A DNA stretch of 8,447 bases from Acidobacteriota bacterium (GCA_021781255.1 JAJXXG010000501.1:1-8447); one strand, 5' to 3'. Counted from the stretch's first letter, positions 1 to 6,229 are shown. Notes: generated from the sequence alone by a model not told the origin. Program-made: numbers and translations.

Positions 1-1298
1 TCGATGGACTGCTCCAGCGCAAAGGCGCCCTGCGGATGACCCGGGGCGCGGAATGCGGCGGCCGGACCGGCGTTAATGAAGACGTCGTTCTCTTCCGTGT
101 GCAGGTTAGCCCACTTGTACAGGTTGGTGGCTGGACCGGCGCAGCCGGCGCCCGTGCCGCAGCCGGCGGTTCCGTAGCTGATGAGCTGGATGGCGGTGAT
201 GGTGCCGTCCTTCTTGGCGCCGATGCGGAGACGCTGATCGGAGCTGGGGCGATTGCCCACCGAGCGGTGCTCCTCTTCGCGGTCGAGCATCAGGCGAACC
301 GGAGCGCCGGTCTTGCGCGAGAGCTCGGCTGCGACGACGCCCGGGTTACCGGCTCCGAACTTGGCGCCAAAGCCGCCGCCCATGAACTCCGTGATGACGC
401 GGACCTGCGATTTGGGAATGCGGAAGAAGGCCGCAAGCTCTTCGCGCACGCTGGCCGTGCCCTGCGTGGAGGCGTAGACGGTGAGCATGTCGGACTTCCA
501 GTCGGCGACCACGCCGTGGGTCTCCAGCGCTGAATGCGTCTGCACCTGCGTGGTGTAGCGCGCATCGACGACCACATCGGCTTCCTTGAAGCCCTGCTCC
601 ACGTCGCCATGCTTGCGCACCGCGGGTCCGTGCACGTTGCCTGTCTGCGGAATGCCGCTGGCGCTTCCACCGCCGCCCGCGGTTCCGGCCTGATCGGCGG
701 CGCCGGGGAAGACCAGTGGAGAGCTGGGGGTGCGAGCCAGATCGGCATCGACCACGAAGGGCATTACCTCGTACTTCACCTTGACCTTGGCGGCTGCCTC
801 TTCGGCGGCCTGCGGTGTGGCGGCGGCCACGGCTGCTATGGGCTGCCCGGCATAGCGAACGACGGGATACTTGGCCTGCTCCAGCGAGGGGTCGCGCAGC
901 ACGGCCGAGCCCAGCAGCGTTCCAATAATATGCACGCCCTTGACGCCGGGGAGCTTTTCCGCCTCGGAGGTATCGATCGAGAGGACGCGCGCGTGGGGCA
1001 CGGTGGCGTTGACGAACCGGCCGTACAGCATGCCGGGCAACTGGACATCCGCGGTGTAACGGGCGCGGCCGGTCACCTTGGCGGGGCCGTCCCAGCGCTC
1101 GTGCGACTTGCCGATGAATTGCAGATCCTTGTTGACGGGCAGAACGGGAGGCTCTGACGCGGGAACCGTGCGCTGCTCTTCGTGGAGCGTATAGCCGGGA
1201 ACGCCGACCGGTACGCTGACCGTCCGGGTGGCGCCTTCGGTGACATCGGCGGCGGCGAGCAGGGCATCCGGAAGCGAGTGCGAGGTATGAGTTGCCAT
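1..1298 (-). CDS. Xanthine dehydrogenase/aldehyde oxidoreductase family molybdopterin-binding subunit (PaoC-like), 3' end beyond window
   Basis: This is the large catalytic subunit of a molybdenum hydroxylase, which would oxidise aldehydes or N-heterocycles at a molybdopterin cofactor. The frame is open from the ATG at 1298 to the window edge, giving 432 residues; the E. coli homologue PaoC has about 730, so the C-terminal part lies outside. Residues about 61-185 match the a/b hammerhead domain (GPAKVTGRARYTADVQLPGM near 71-90). The molybdopterin-binding part carries STQG (277-280), GGGFGAKFG (307-315) and FRAPGHPQGAFALEQ (416-430), typical of this family. Residues about 199-222 form a Gly/Ala/Ser-rich linker. 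There is no signal peptide, so export would depend on the Tat signal of the partner subunit. GGAGAG at 1305-1310 lies 6 nt before the start and overlaps the upstream stop codon, which suggests translational coupling. Family assignment is firm; the substrate is unknown. Confidence 0.93.
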   Translation of the reverse strand, partial: MATHTSHSLPDALLAAADVTEGATRTVSVPVGVPGYTLHEEQRTVPASEPPVLPVNKDLQFIGKSHERWDGPAKVTGRARYTADVQLPGMLYGRFVNATVPHARVLSIDTSEAEKLPGVKGVHIIGTLLGSAVLRDPSLEQAKYPVVRYAGQPIAAVAAATPQAAEEAAAKVKVKYEVMPFVVDADLARTPSSPLVFPGAADQAGTAGGGGSASGIPQTGNVHGPAVRKHGDVEQGFKEADVVVDARYTTQVQTHSALETHGVVADWKSDMLTVYASTQGTASVREELAAFFRIPKSQVRVITEFMGGGFGAKFGAGNPGVVAAELSRKTGAPVRLMLDREEEHRSVGNRPSSDQRLRIGAKKDGTITAIQLISYGTAGCGTGAGCAGPATNLYKWANLHTEENDVFINAGPAAAFRAPGHPQGAFALEQSI

Positions 1299-1309
1299 GG
1301 GATTCTCTC

Positions 1310-1984
1310 CTATGCCTTGCGAGCGATCTGGCTGGCCGCGTCGAGCGTGGCCGCAAAGACTTTGGGATAGGTGCCACAGCGGCACAGATTGCCGGATACG
1401 GCGGCGCGGACGTCCGCCTCAGAGGGTTTCGGATTCCGTTCCAGCAGGGAGGCGCAGCTCATGACCATACCGGGCGTGCAGAAGCCGCACTGCATGGCGT
1501 CGTGACGGACAAAGGCCGCCTGCAGCGGGTGCAGATGCTCGTCGGCAGAGACGCCTTCAATGGTGGTGATCTGGCGGCCGACGGCGTCGAGGGCCAGCGT
1601 CATGCAGCTGTTAACGGGCATCTTATCGAGCCAGACGGTGCAGCTGGAGCAGACGCCGCGGTCGCAGCTGATCTTGGTCCCCGTCATGTTCAGCTGGATA
1701 CGCAGCGCCTCAGCCAGCGTGGTGCGGGGTTCAATGTGCAGCGCGTGCTCCCTGCCATTGACGTGCAGCGTAACCGGGAACTGATCCGGGCCGTACTCCT
1801 TTACGTTGCTGGGGGTGGCGGCGCTGGCTTCGCGCTGGAATACCTGAACGCCCTCAAGGAGTGCTGTTCCGGCAGCGGTGACGCCTGCGCCCTTCAGAAA
1901 TCCGCGACGTGTGATGCCGGCAGGGGCTGGCGCTTTGGGCTGAGCCTCCGGCAGCTCGTTTTGAGGTGGCTGATGGCCTGACAT
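1310..1984 (-). CDS. Tat-exported [2Fe-2S] subunit of molybdenum aldehyde oxidoreductase (PaoA-like)
   Basis: This 224-residue electron-transfer subunit carries two [2Fe-2S] clusters and would pass electrons from the molybdenum centre of the partner encoded directly downstream. The plant-ferredoxin-type cluster has Cys107, 112, 115 and 127 (CDRGVCSSC motif). The second cluster has Cys166 and 169 (QCGFCTPG) and Cys201 and 203 (CRCG). The N-terminus has a twin-arginine signal (TRRGFLKG at 25-32 followed by a hydrophobic stretch to about 45), implying folded export to the periplasm, as known for E. coli PaoA (229 residues). I chose the ATG at 1984 because AAGGAGG (1996-1990) sits 5 nt upstream. 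A longer in-frame start at 2065 would add 27 unconserved-looking residues. No FAD subunit lies between this gene and the Moco gene, whereas E. coli has PaoB there. Confidence 0.95.
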   Translation of the reverse strand: MSGHQPPQNELPEAQPKAPAPAGITRRGFLKGAGVTAAGTALLEGVQVFQREASAATPSNVKEYGPDQFPVTLHVNGREHALHIEPRTTLAEALRIQLNMTGTKISCDRGVCSSCTVWLDKMPVNSCMTLALDAVGRQITTIEGVSADEHLHPLQAAFVRHDAMQCGFCTPGMVMSCASLLERNPKPSEADVRAAVSGNLCRCGTYPKVFAATLDAASQIARKA

Positions 1985-1989
1985 GCATT

Positions 1990-1996
1990 CCTCCTT
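1990..1996 (-). promoter_or_regulatory. Strong Shine-Dalgarno that fixes the Fe-S subunit start
   Basis: The minus strand reads AAGGAGG five bases before the ATG at 1984. It favours this start over the upstream in-frame ATG at 2065. Confidence 0.75.
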
Positions 1997-2025
1997 GAAC
2001 TTACAAGCGAAAGAAAACGGTTCCC

Positions 2026-2052
2026 TGGGCCACCGTACGTTACAGTGGCTCA
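2026..2052. repeat. Inverted repeat upstream of the oxidoreductase operon, possible operator
   Basis: TGGGCCAC (2026-2033) and GTGGCTCA (2045-2052) form 8-bp arms with one mismatch around an 11-base spacer. It lies 42-68 bp upstream of the Fe-S subunit start, where a regulator site or 5' leader hairpin would be plausible. I do not recognise it as a known operator, and GC-rich DNA gives such arms by chance fairly often. Confidence 0.3.
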
Positions 2053-2358
2053 ACTGAAGCGGCAAAATAGATTGCGTTTCCGGCCTGGGAAAGCGTGCGA
2101 AAGTTGTTTGTCGGCTAGCTGGATATTCTTTTTTGGTTTTGGCGCGTACTGAGCCGATGTTTGGGGAACCGCGAAATCAGCCACAGTATAGTCGAGCGAG
2201 TGCGAAATGCGGAAGGGGGGATGCGCAGGGCATTGAGGTTGTCAAAAAAAGAAGCCCTTCCTCGCGCGTGGAATAGCAAATATTGAAATATCAGAGACAT
2301 GGCATGCGCTGAATCTCCTGGCTGTATGCAATCAGCCGACCGGAAGGTTGGCGCTCCG

Positions 2359-2443
2359 GGCCTGCCGGGAGGCCTTGGACATCCCTTGACGGTGTACGGT
2401 ACGCCGGCAGGGTCCTGCGGAAATGCAGGCATGGGGGTGCCTG
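2359..2443. repeat. Cluster of short, partly mutually exclusive hairpins
   Basis: Perfect arms visible here are GGCCT (2359-2363) with AGGCC (2370-2374), CCTGC (2414-2418) with GCAGG (2425-2429), and CAGGCA (2426-2431) with TGCCTG (2438-2443). The last two share bases 2426-2429, so only one can form at a time. The near-palindrome GGTGTACGGTACGCC at 2391-2405 lies between them. Alternative pairing of this kind occurs in attenuators and structured RNAs, but the stems are short and no T-run follows, so a function is only inferred. Confidence 0.3.
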
Positions 2444-2488
2444 GAGATTGTTACCGAGGTGGCGGGTGACGGGTACTCCCGTGATGGC

Positions 2489-2513
2489 AAGTCGCGTGCG
2501 GAATGTGCGACTT
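2489..2513. repeat. Short perfect inverted repeat AAGTCGC/GCGACTT
   Basis: AAGTCGC (2489-2495) and GCGACTT (2507-2513) are exact reverse complements around an 11-base loop. The nonamer GCAAGTCGC that contains the left arm (2487-2495) recurs directly at 2628-2636. No function is recognised. Confidence 0.3.
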
Positions 2514-2548
2514 CCGACGGGAATCCTGCTACAGTTTTGAACCACTCG

Positions 2549-2670
2549 GGTAAAAACCGGGAGCTGTACATCTCCCCCCCATGCTGCTGATTGTCTCGCA
2601 TTGCCGCTCCTGTGCGGTCGTGTCCGCGCAAGTCGCAGGCGCAGGGCGGTGACATTTCCCGGTTTTTGCC
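2549..2670. repeat. Long-range 14-bp inverted repeat enclosing 94 bases
   Basis: GGTAAAAACCGGGA (2549-2562) pairs with TCCCGGTTTTTGCC (2657-2670). All 14 positions pair in a plus-strand RNA, one of them as G-U. The arms contain a run of five A or five T, which is unusual in this GC-rich DNA. The enclosed 94 bases include smaller stems such as CCGC/GCGG near 2604-2617. This could be the closing stem of a structured RNA or the ends of a small non-coding element. No target-site duplication is obvious. Confidence 0.4.
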
Positions 2671-2687
2671 ATAACACGAAAGCTGCA

Positions 2688-2716
2688 TTGCCCTGCGAGC
2701 CCAATCGTCCTACATT
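2688..2716 (+). promoter_or_regulatory. Candidate sigma-70 type promoter for the small membrane protein gene
   Basis: TTGCCC (2688-2693) and TACATT (2711-2716) are separated by exactly 17 bp, each matching 4 of 6 consensus bases. Transcription would begin near 2723, leaving a leader of about 140 nt before the ATG at 2863. This rests on weak motif matching alone. Confidence 0.35.
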
Positions 2717-2760
2717 CGGCAATACGCTTTCGTAACCAGAATCTGCCGAGAAAAGCGAAA

Positions 2761-2806
2761 TCGCCGTACTCCGCTCTCTTCCTCAGCTCAACCGGAGCAA
2801 CGGCGA
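2761..2806 (+). repeat. Leader hairpin upstream of the small membrane protein gene
   Basis: TCGCCG (2761-2766) pairs with CGGCGA (2801-2806), and inside it CTCCG (2769-2773) pairs with CGGAG (2793-2797). A small internal loop separates the two stems and a 19-base apical loop closes them. It lies 56 nt before the start codon. It could be a leader structure in the mRNA. It is not followed by a T-run, so it is not an intrinsic terminator. Confidence 0.35.
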
Positions 2807-2862
2807 AGTAGAAAGGTTCGGATCGCCCGATGGAGGGGGATCGCGCTTAGAGGTCAATCGTC

Positions 2863-3165
2863 ATGAACGAAGCCATCGCCGGTATTCCGTGGTCGGTTTT
2901 GGCAGATCATCTTTCCCTGATCTGCTTTCTGCTGGTAACGCTGACGCTGCTGATCCTGCTCGGCGCGGACTTCCGCCGTGGCGCGAGAGCCGCCGTGAAG
3001 GAGAAACCGCGGCCGCAGTTCCTTTCCCGCTACCGGGATGAGAATGGCATGCCCATCTATTTCGACGCGGATACTGATCCTTCCGACCGCGCGGCTCATC
3101 GGGTGATTGCCCGGATGTATCGGGAGAGCGCCGCCAAGGGAGCCGGACAGGGCCATGCATCCTGA
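2863..3165 (+). CDS. Small single-pass membrane protein, function unknown
   Basis: This 100-residue protein has one clear transmembrane segment at about residues 17-34 (LSLICFLLVTLTLLILLG). A basic stretch follows (FRRGARAAVKEKPRPQ, about 37-52), which by the positive-inside rule puts the soluble C-terminal half in the cytoplasm. The tail contains RYRDENGMPIYFDADTDPSD (57-76) and ends Gly/Ala-rich. I do not recognise a family. AGAGG at 2849-2853 gives a ribosome binding site 9 nt before the ATG. Codon choice is strongly GC-ending, which together with the transmembrane segment argues that the frame is real, not the antisense ORFs that overlap it. It stands alone, converging on the DAHP synthase gene. 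A role as accessory or anchoring subunit is possible but unsupported. Confidence 0.7.
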   Translation: MNEAIAGIPWSVLADHLSLICFLLVTLTLLILLGADFRRGARAAVKEKPRPQFLSRYRDENGMPIYFDADTDPSDRAAHRVIARMYRESAAKGAGQGHAS

Positions 3166-3219
3166 GCGGGATGCTGCCTGAGAGGCGGAACAATCGCATT
3201 TCTCTTTGCCTGCAACAAA

Positions 3220-3259
3220 CGAATGCCCGCAAGCTCCGGATGGAGCCTGCGGGCATTCG
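3220..3259 (-). terminator. Intrinsic terminator of the DAHP synthase gene
   Basis: A 12-bp perfect stem (CGAATGCCCGCA 3220-3231 with TGCGGGCATTCG 3248-3259) continues after one mismatch into five further pairs and a GGAT tetraloop (3238-3241). On the minus strand it begins 30 nt after the DAHP synthase stop and is followed by TTTGTTG, a usable though imperfect U-tract. On the plus strand no T-run follows, but the stem may still slow transcription coming from the convergent small membrane protein gene. Confidence 0.7.
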
Positions 3260-3289
3260 AGTCTCTGAGCGCGCTTGCGCCGGGGGCGG

Positions 3290-4351
3290 CTACTGGGCAG
3301 TGCGCCGTGAGCGGACGGCGGCGGCGAGCTCTGCCAGGAGTTTGTGGGTCTCGGCCCAGTCGATGCAGGCGTCTGTGATGCTCTGGCCGTAGACGAGCGG
3401 CTTGCCGGGGGTCAGCTTCTGGGCGCCGGCCACCAGGTTGCTCTCGATCATCACACCGATGATGTTGCGGTTTCCGGCGGCGATCTGTCCGGAGACATCG
3501 TGGCAGACCTGAGGCTGGCGCGTGTAGTCCTTGTTGCTGTTGGCGTGGCTGAAGTCGATCATGATGCGCGGCGCGACGCCGGCTCTCTCCATCTGCTCCG
3601 TGGTGTGCGCCACGGCCTCAGCGTTGTAATTCACCAGCTTGCGGCCGCCGCGCAGGATGATGTGGCAGTCGGGGTTGCCGCTGGTGACGAAGATGGCGGA
3701 CTGGCCGTGCTTGGTGTGTCCCAGGAAGGTGTGGGAGTTGGCGGCGGAGAGGATGGCGTCAATGGCCACCTGGACATCGCCGGAGGTGGCGTTCTTGAAG
3801 CCAACCGGGCAGGAGACGCCGCTGACGAGCTGGCGATGCACCTGGCTCTCTGTGGTACGGGCGCCGATGGCTCCCCAACTGACCAGGCCGGCGATGTACT
3901 GCGGCGAGATCATGTCGAGGAATTCAGTGCCGGTGGGCACGCCCATCTCGGCCAGGTCCAGCAGCAGATGACGGGCAAGGCGCAGGCCGTCGTTGATTTT
4001 GTAGGAGCCGTCGAGATACGGGTCGTTGATGAGCCCCTTCCAGCCGATGGTGGTGCGGGGCTTCTCAAAGTAGACGCGCATGACGATGCGCAGGTCGCTG
4101 GAGAACTCGGCGATTGCCCCCTTGAGCAGGGAGGCGTATTCGCGAGCGGCCCTGGGGTCATGAATGGAGCAGGGGCCGACGAGGACCAGAAGCCGGGAGT
4201 CGCTGCCATCGAGGATCTGGGTGATCTCCTGGCGGGAGTTGAAGATGGTGGCGGAAGCGGCCTCGGTAATCGGGAGCTCTTCCTCAAGGAATACCGGGGG
4301 AAGAACGACTTTAGTCCATTTAATACGAATGTCTTCAGTGGTGTGGAACAT
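3290..4351 (-). CDS. aroG: 3-deoxy-7-phosphoheptulonate (DAHP) synthase, class I alpha (AroF/G/H type)
   Basis: This cytoplasmic enzyme condenses phosphoenolpyruvate with erythrose 4-phosphate, the first step of the shikimate pathway to aromatic amino acids. The 353 residues align nearly end to end with E. coli AroG (350). Visible motifs are GPCSIHDP (59-66), EKPRTTIGWKGLINDP (96-111), GAIGARTTESQ (160-170), GFKN (184-187), DFSHANSN (266-273) and SITDAC (324-329). The metal ligands are present: Cys61, His269, Glu303 and Asp327. I chose the ATG at 4351 because the family begins close to DIRIKW and AGGA (4359-4362) lies 7 nt upstream; the ATG at 4399 would add 16 extra residues. Regulatory-site residues Asp146, Met147, Pro150 and Ser180 are kept. 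Position 211 is Gly where Phe-sensitive AroG has Ser, which suggests tyrosine control. The symbol is approximate within aroF/G/H. Confidence 0.97.
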   Translation of the reverse strand: MFHTTEDIRIKWTKVVLPPVFLEEELPITEAASATIFNSRQEITQILDGSDSRLLVLVGPCSIHDPRAAREYASLLKGAIAEFSSDLRIVMRVYFEKPRTTIGWKGLINDPYLDGSYKINDGLRLARHLLLDLAEMGVPTGTEFLDMISPQYIAGLVSWGAIGARTTESQVHRQLVSGVSCPVGFKNATSGDVQVAIDAILSAANSHTFLGHTKHGQSAIFVTSGNPDCHIILRGGRKLVNYNAEAVAHTTEQMERAGVAPRIMIDFSHANSNKDYTRQPQVCHDVSGQIAAGNRNIIGVMIESNLVAGAQKLTPGKPLVYGQSITDACIDWAETHKLLAELAAAVRSRRTAQ

Positions 4352-4521
4352 GACTCTTTCCTGGCTACGCGCAGTGCGGGCCTTGCATGGGCAGGGCAAA
4401 TAAGCTGAATGTACCCATCTTTTAATGTATCAGCCGCAGGAAACCATCCCGAAGCGGCGGCCGGCACGCAAGGACGTACGCGCACCCGGAAGAGCGGGAG
4501 CGGCGGGGCTGGAGAATGGCC

Positions 4522-4941
4522 CTAGAACTTGGATGTAGCCAGCAGCGACACTCCGGCTGCTGCGGCTCCGCCAATCAACAGCAGCGGAAGCAGATGCCGC
4601 GGGCGACGCTGGAAGACGCCCTTTTCGCCGATGGTTACTTCTCCCTTGCGAGCCGAGGTCACCGAATCGTACGGGATGGGTTCGACCGCGTTGTTGTCCT
4701 GATCGGTGAACTGGAAGGACGTGGGCGACAGCGTGCCCAGGGTACCGAACCGTTCGGTTTGGTCGCGCAGAACCAGATGCAGATGGGTGCCGGCGGGATA
4801 GTGGGAAAGTGTCTTTTGCACTTTGCGGGCGTGCTTGCTGAGTGTGTTGGGGGACTGGGCCTGGCACAGGGGGAGAACCGCGATCAATGCCCATGCAAGA
4901 GCGATGCGAACCAAGGAACGATTGCCGAAGATCTGGTTCAT
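4522..4941 (-). CDS. Exported small protein with an Sm-like barrel core and C-terminal hydrophobic segment
   Basis: This 139-residue protein has an N-terminal signal peptide (basic NRSLVR at 7-12, hydrophobic core to about 25, probable cleavage near CQAQS at 26-30). The middle, about residues 50-98, has the alternating pattern of a small Sm/LSm-like beta barrel (GTHLHLVLRDQTERFGTLG, then SFQFTD, then IPYDSVTSARKG). A hydrophobic Gly/Ala-rich helix at about 117-135 would re-anchor it in the inner membrane or pack into an oligomer. Such architecture is common among uncharacterised acidobacterial proteins, to my knowledge, but no role is established. GGAGG at 4946-4950 lies 4 nt before the ATG at 4941 and decides this start over the ATG at 4962. 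The next gene on this strand, DAHP synthase, is 170 bp away, so a shared operon is uncertain. Confidence 0.75.
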   Translation of the reverse strand: MNQIFGNRSLVRIALAWALIAVLPLCQAQSPNTLSKHARKVQKTLSHYPAGTHLHLVLRDQTERFGTLGTLSPTSFQFTDQDNNAVEPIPYDSVTSARKGEVTIGEKGVFQRRPRHLLPLLLIGGAAAAGVSLLATSKF

Positions 4942-4960
4942 GGTGCCTCCGAAGGGGACC

Positions 4961-4966
4961 ATTATA
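4961..4966 (-). promoter_or_regulatory. Candidate -10 box (TATAAT) for the exported Sm-like protein gene
   Basis: The minus strand carries a perfect TATAAT 19 bases before the ATG at 4941. The -35 region at 17 bp spacing (TATCGT, 4989-4984) is poor. If used, transcription would start near 4954 and leave a leader of roughly a dozen bases that still includes the GGAGG. The ATG at 4962 overlaps this box, which further disfavours it as a start. Confidence 0.4.
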
Positions 4967-5179
4967 GGGCTACTTTGGGGCAGACGATAGTGACCCGTGC
5001 GCGGGGAATCTGCCGTGACACGGAGCGGGTGATCTGCAACACCGGGGATGCGGGTGCGTGGAATTCACCGCAGGCAATAGGATCCGGTGATACACTCGGC
5101 AAACCTGGCAAGAACAGCGACAGGCTTCCCCAGCCAATCGACTTCCCCATCTGCAAGGAACTGAAAGTGGAGGTTACCC

Positions 5180-6205
5180 ATGCATGCAGGCAATCCTGCC
5201 GAGGGGCCGTTGACCCCTGGGCTGGTATTCGAAATGTTGCAGGCGCACCAGCGCACAGCGGCTCTGAAGGCGGCAATTGAGCTGGATATTTTTCGTGCGG
5301 TTGGCGAAGGGCCCGGCGACGTGGCCTCCGTTGCGCGACAGTGCGCGGCGTCGGAGCGCGGCATTCGCATTCTGTGCGATTTTCTGGTGATCAATGGGGT
5401 GCTGGCCAAGGAAGACGGGCGATATCGGCATACGCCGACGAGCGCCGCGTTTCTTGACCCGCGATCGCCTTCGTCAATGGCGTCGATTGCGCACTTTCTG
5501 GCCAATCCGGTGATGCGCGAGCCCTATGACCACCTGGCCGAGATTGTGCGCGCGGGTCGCACGACGATGCCGGGCGATGGCACCGTGGAGCCGGAGAACC
5601 CTGTCTGGGTGCAGTTTGCCGAGACCATGGCTCCGATGATGGCTCCCATGACCGGGCCGCTGGGCGCGGTGGTGCTGGAAGGCCACAGCGGGCCGATGCG
5701 CGTGCTGGATATTGCGGCGGGCCATGGGCTGTTCGGCATTGAGATTGCGCGGCAGAACCCCGAGGCGCATGTGACGGGCCTGGACTGGGCGCCGGTGCTG
5801 CGCGTTGCCTTGGACAATGCGCGCAAGGCAGGCGTGCACGAGCGCTACAACATGCTGCCGGGCAGCGCCTTTGATGTGGATTTTGGCGGGCCGTACGACG
5901 CGGTGTTGCTGACGAACTTTCTGCACCACTTTGACAAGCCGACGTGCGTGGGACTGCTGCAAAAGGTGCACAAGGCGCTGCGTCCGGGCGGACGCGCCGC
6001 CACGCTGGAGTTTGTGCCGAACGAAGATCGCGTGTCGCCGCCCATGCCGGCGGCCTTCAGCATGACGATGCTGACCTCGACCGTGGCGGGCGATGCCTAC
6101 ACGCTGAGCGACCTGACGGCGATGTACAACGAGGCGGGATTCGGGAAGATCCAGGCGCACCCAATTCCGATGAGTCCGCACACGGTGGTGATGGGGCACG
6201 CCTAG
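5180..6205 (+). CDS. SAM-dependent O-methyltransferase, plant COMT-like (Methyltransf_2 type)
   Basis: This 341-residue cytoplasmic enzyme would transfer a methyl group from S-adenosylmethionine to a small-molecule hydroxyl. Residues about 12-100 match the winged-helix dimerisation domain of the COMT/acetylserotonin methyltransferase class (TAALKAAIELDIFRAVGEG, 26-44; GIRILCDFLVINGVL, 61-75). The Rossmann part starts with SAM motif I, VLDIAAGHGLFG (175-186), then the acidic residue of GLDWAPVL (200-207). NFLHHFD (246-252) places a His at the usual catalytic position, and ALRPGGRAATLEFVP (266-280) follows. Length is typical. GGAGG (5169-5173) lies 6 nt before the ATG. The gene stands alone, divergent from the Sm-like protein gene and closed by its own terminator, so no partner gene hints at the substrate. 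The family call is firm; the substrate is unknown. Confidence 0.92.
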   Translation: MHAGNPAEGPLTPGLVFEMLQAHQRTAALKAAIELDIFRAVGEGPGDVASVARQCAASERGIRILCDFLVINGVLAKEDGRYRHTPTSAAFLDPRSPSSMASIAHFLANPVMREPYDHLAEIVRAGRTTMPGDGTVEPENPVWVQFAETMAPMMAPMTGPLGAVVLEGHSGPMRVLDIAAGHGLFGIEIARQNPEAHVTGLDWAPVLRVALDNARKAGVHERYNMLPGSAFDVDFGGPYDAVLLTNFLHHFDKPTCVGLLQKVHKALRPGGRAATLEFVPNEDRVSPPMPAAFSMTMLTSTVAGDAYTLSDLTAMYNEAGFGKIQAHPIPMSPHTVVMGHA

Positions 6206-6229
6206 ACGGCGCGTGAAGAAGTACGGGAT

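Larger units (their letters stand above)
1985..2862. other. Long intergenic region (878 bp) with no convincing gene, rich in short hairpins
   Basis: This stretch separates the divergent oxidoreductase operon and the small membrane protein gene, so it should hold both promoters. Several ORFs can be drawn on the minus strand (for example 2722-2291 and 2688-2332), but none has a recognisable domain, signal peptide or convincing ribosome binding site. The left part (about 2100-2300) has A/T-rich patches unlike the surroundings: T-rich sequence at 2129-2139, A7 at 2244-2250, and an AT palindrome at 2280-2291. The right part (about 2340-2670) is dense in inverted repeats, listed separately. No tRNA or known riboswitch consensus was recognised. 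It may hold an undetected RNA gene, decayed coding sequence or only regulatory DNA. Confidence 0.5.

Noticed and set aside
346..1377. 343-codon minus-strand frame and the 534-1157 plus-strand frame within the Moco subunit gene
   Set aside because: Both are out-of-frame readings of the molybdopterin subunit, which carries GGGFGAK and FRAPG in the correct frame running to the window edge.
2291..2722. Minus-strand ORFs of 105-143 codons in the long intergenic region (2432-2115, 2722-2291, 2688-2332)
   Set aside because: They overlap each other in different frames, lack recognisable domains or signal peptides, and have no convincing ribosome binding site. A decayed gene cannot be fully excluded.
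2830..2850. Six-codon ORF (MEGDRA) just before the small membrane protein gene, considered as a leader peptide
   Set aside because: It has no good ribosome binding site of its own and no codon bias pointing to attenuation.
3344..4408. 354-codon open frame on the plus strand, antisense to the DAHP synthase gene
   Set aside because: The minus-strand frame is an unmistakable DAHP synthase with all metal ligands. The antisense product is Gly/Val/Ala/Asp-rich low-complexity sequence of the kind produced by GC-rich codon use.
4352..4521. Possible promoter or tyrosine-responsive operator upstream of the DAHP synthase
   Set aside because: Two TACATT-like boxes exist on the minus strand but neither has a -35 at proper spacing, and no TyrR-type palindrome was seen.
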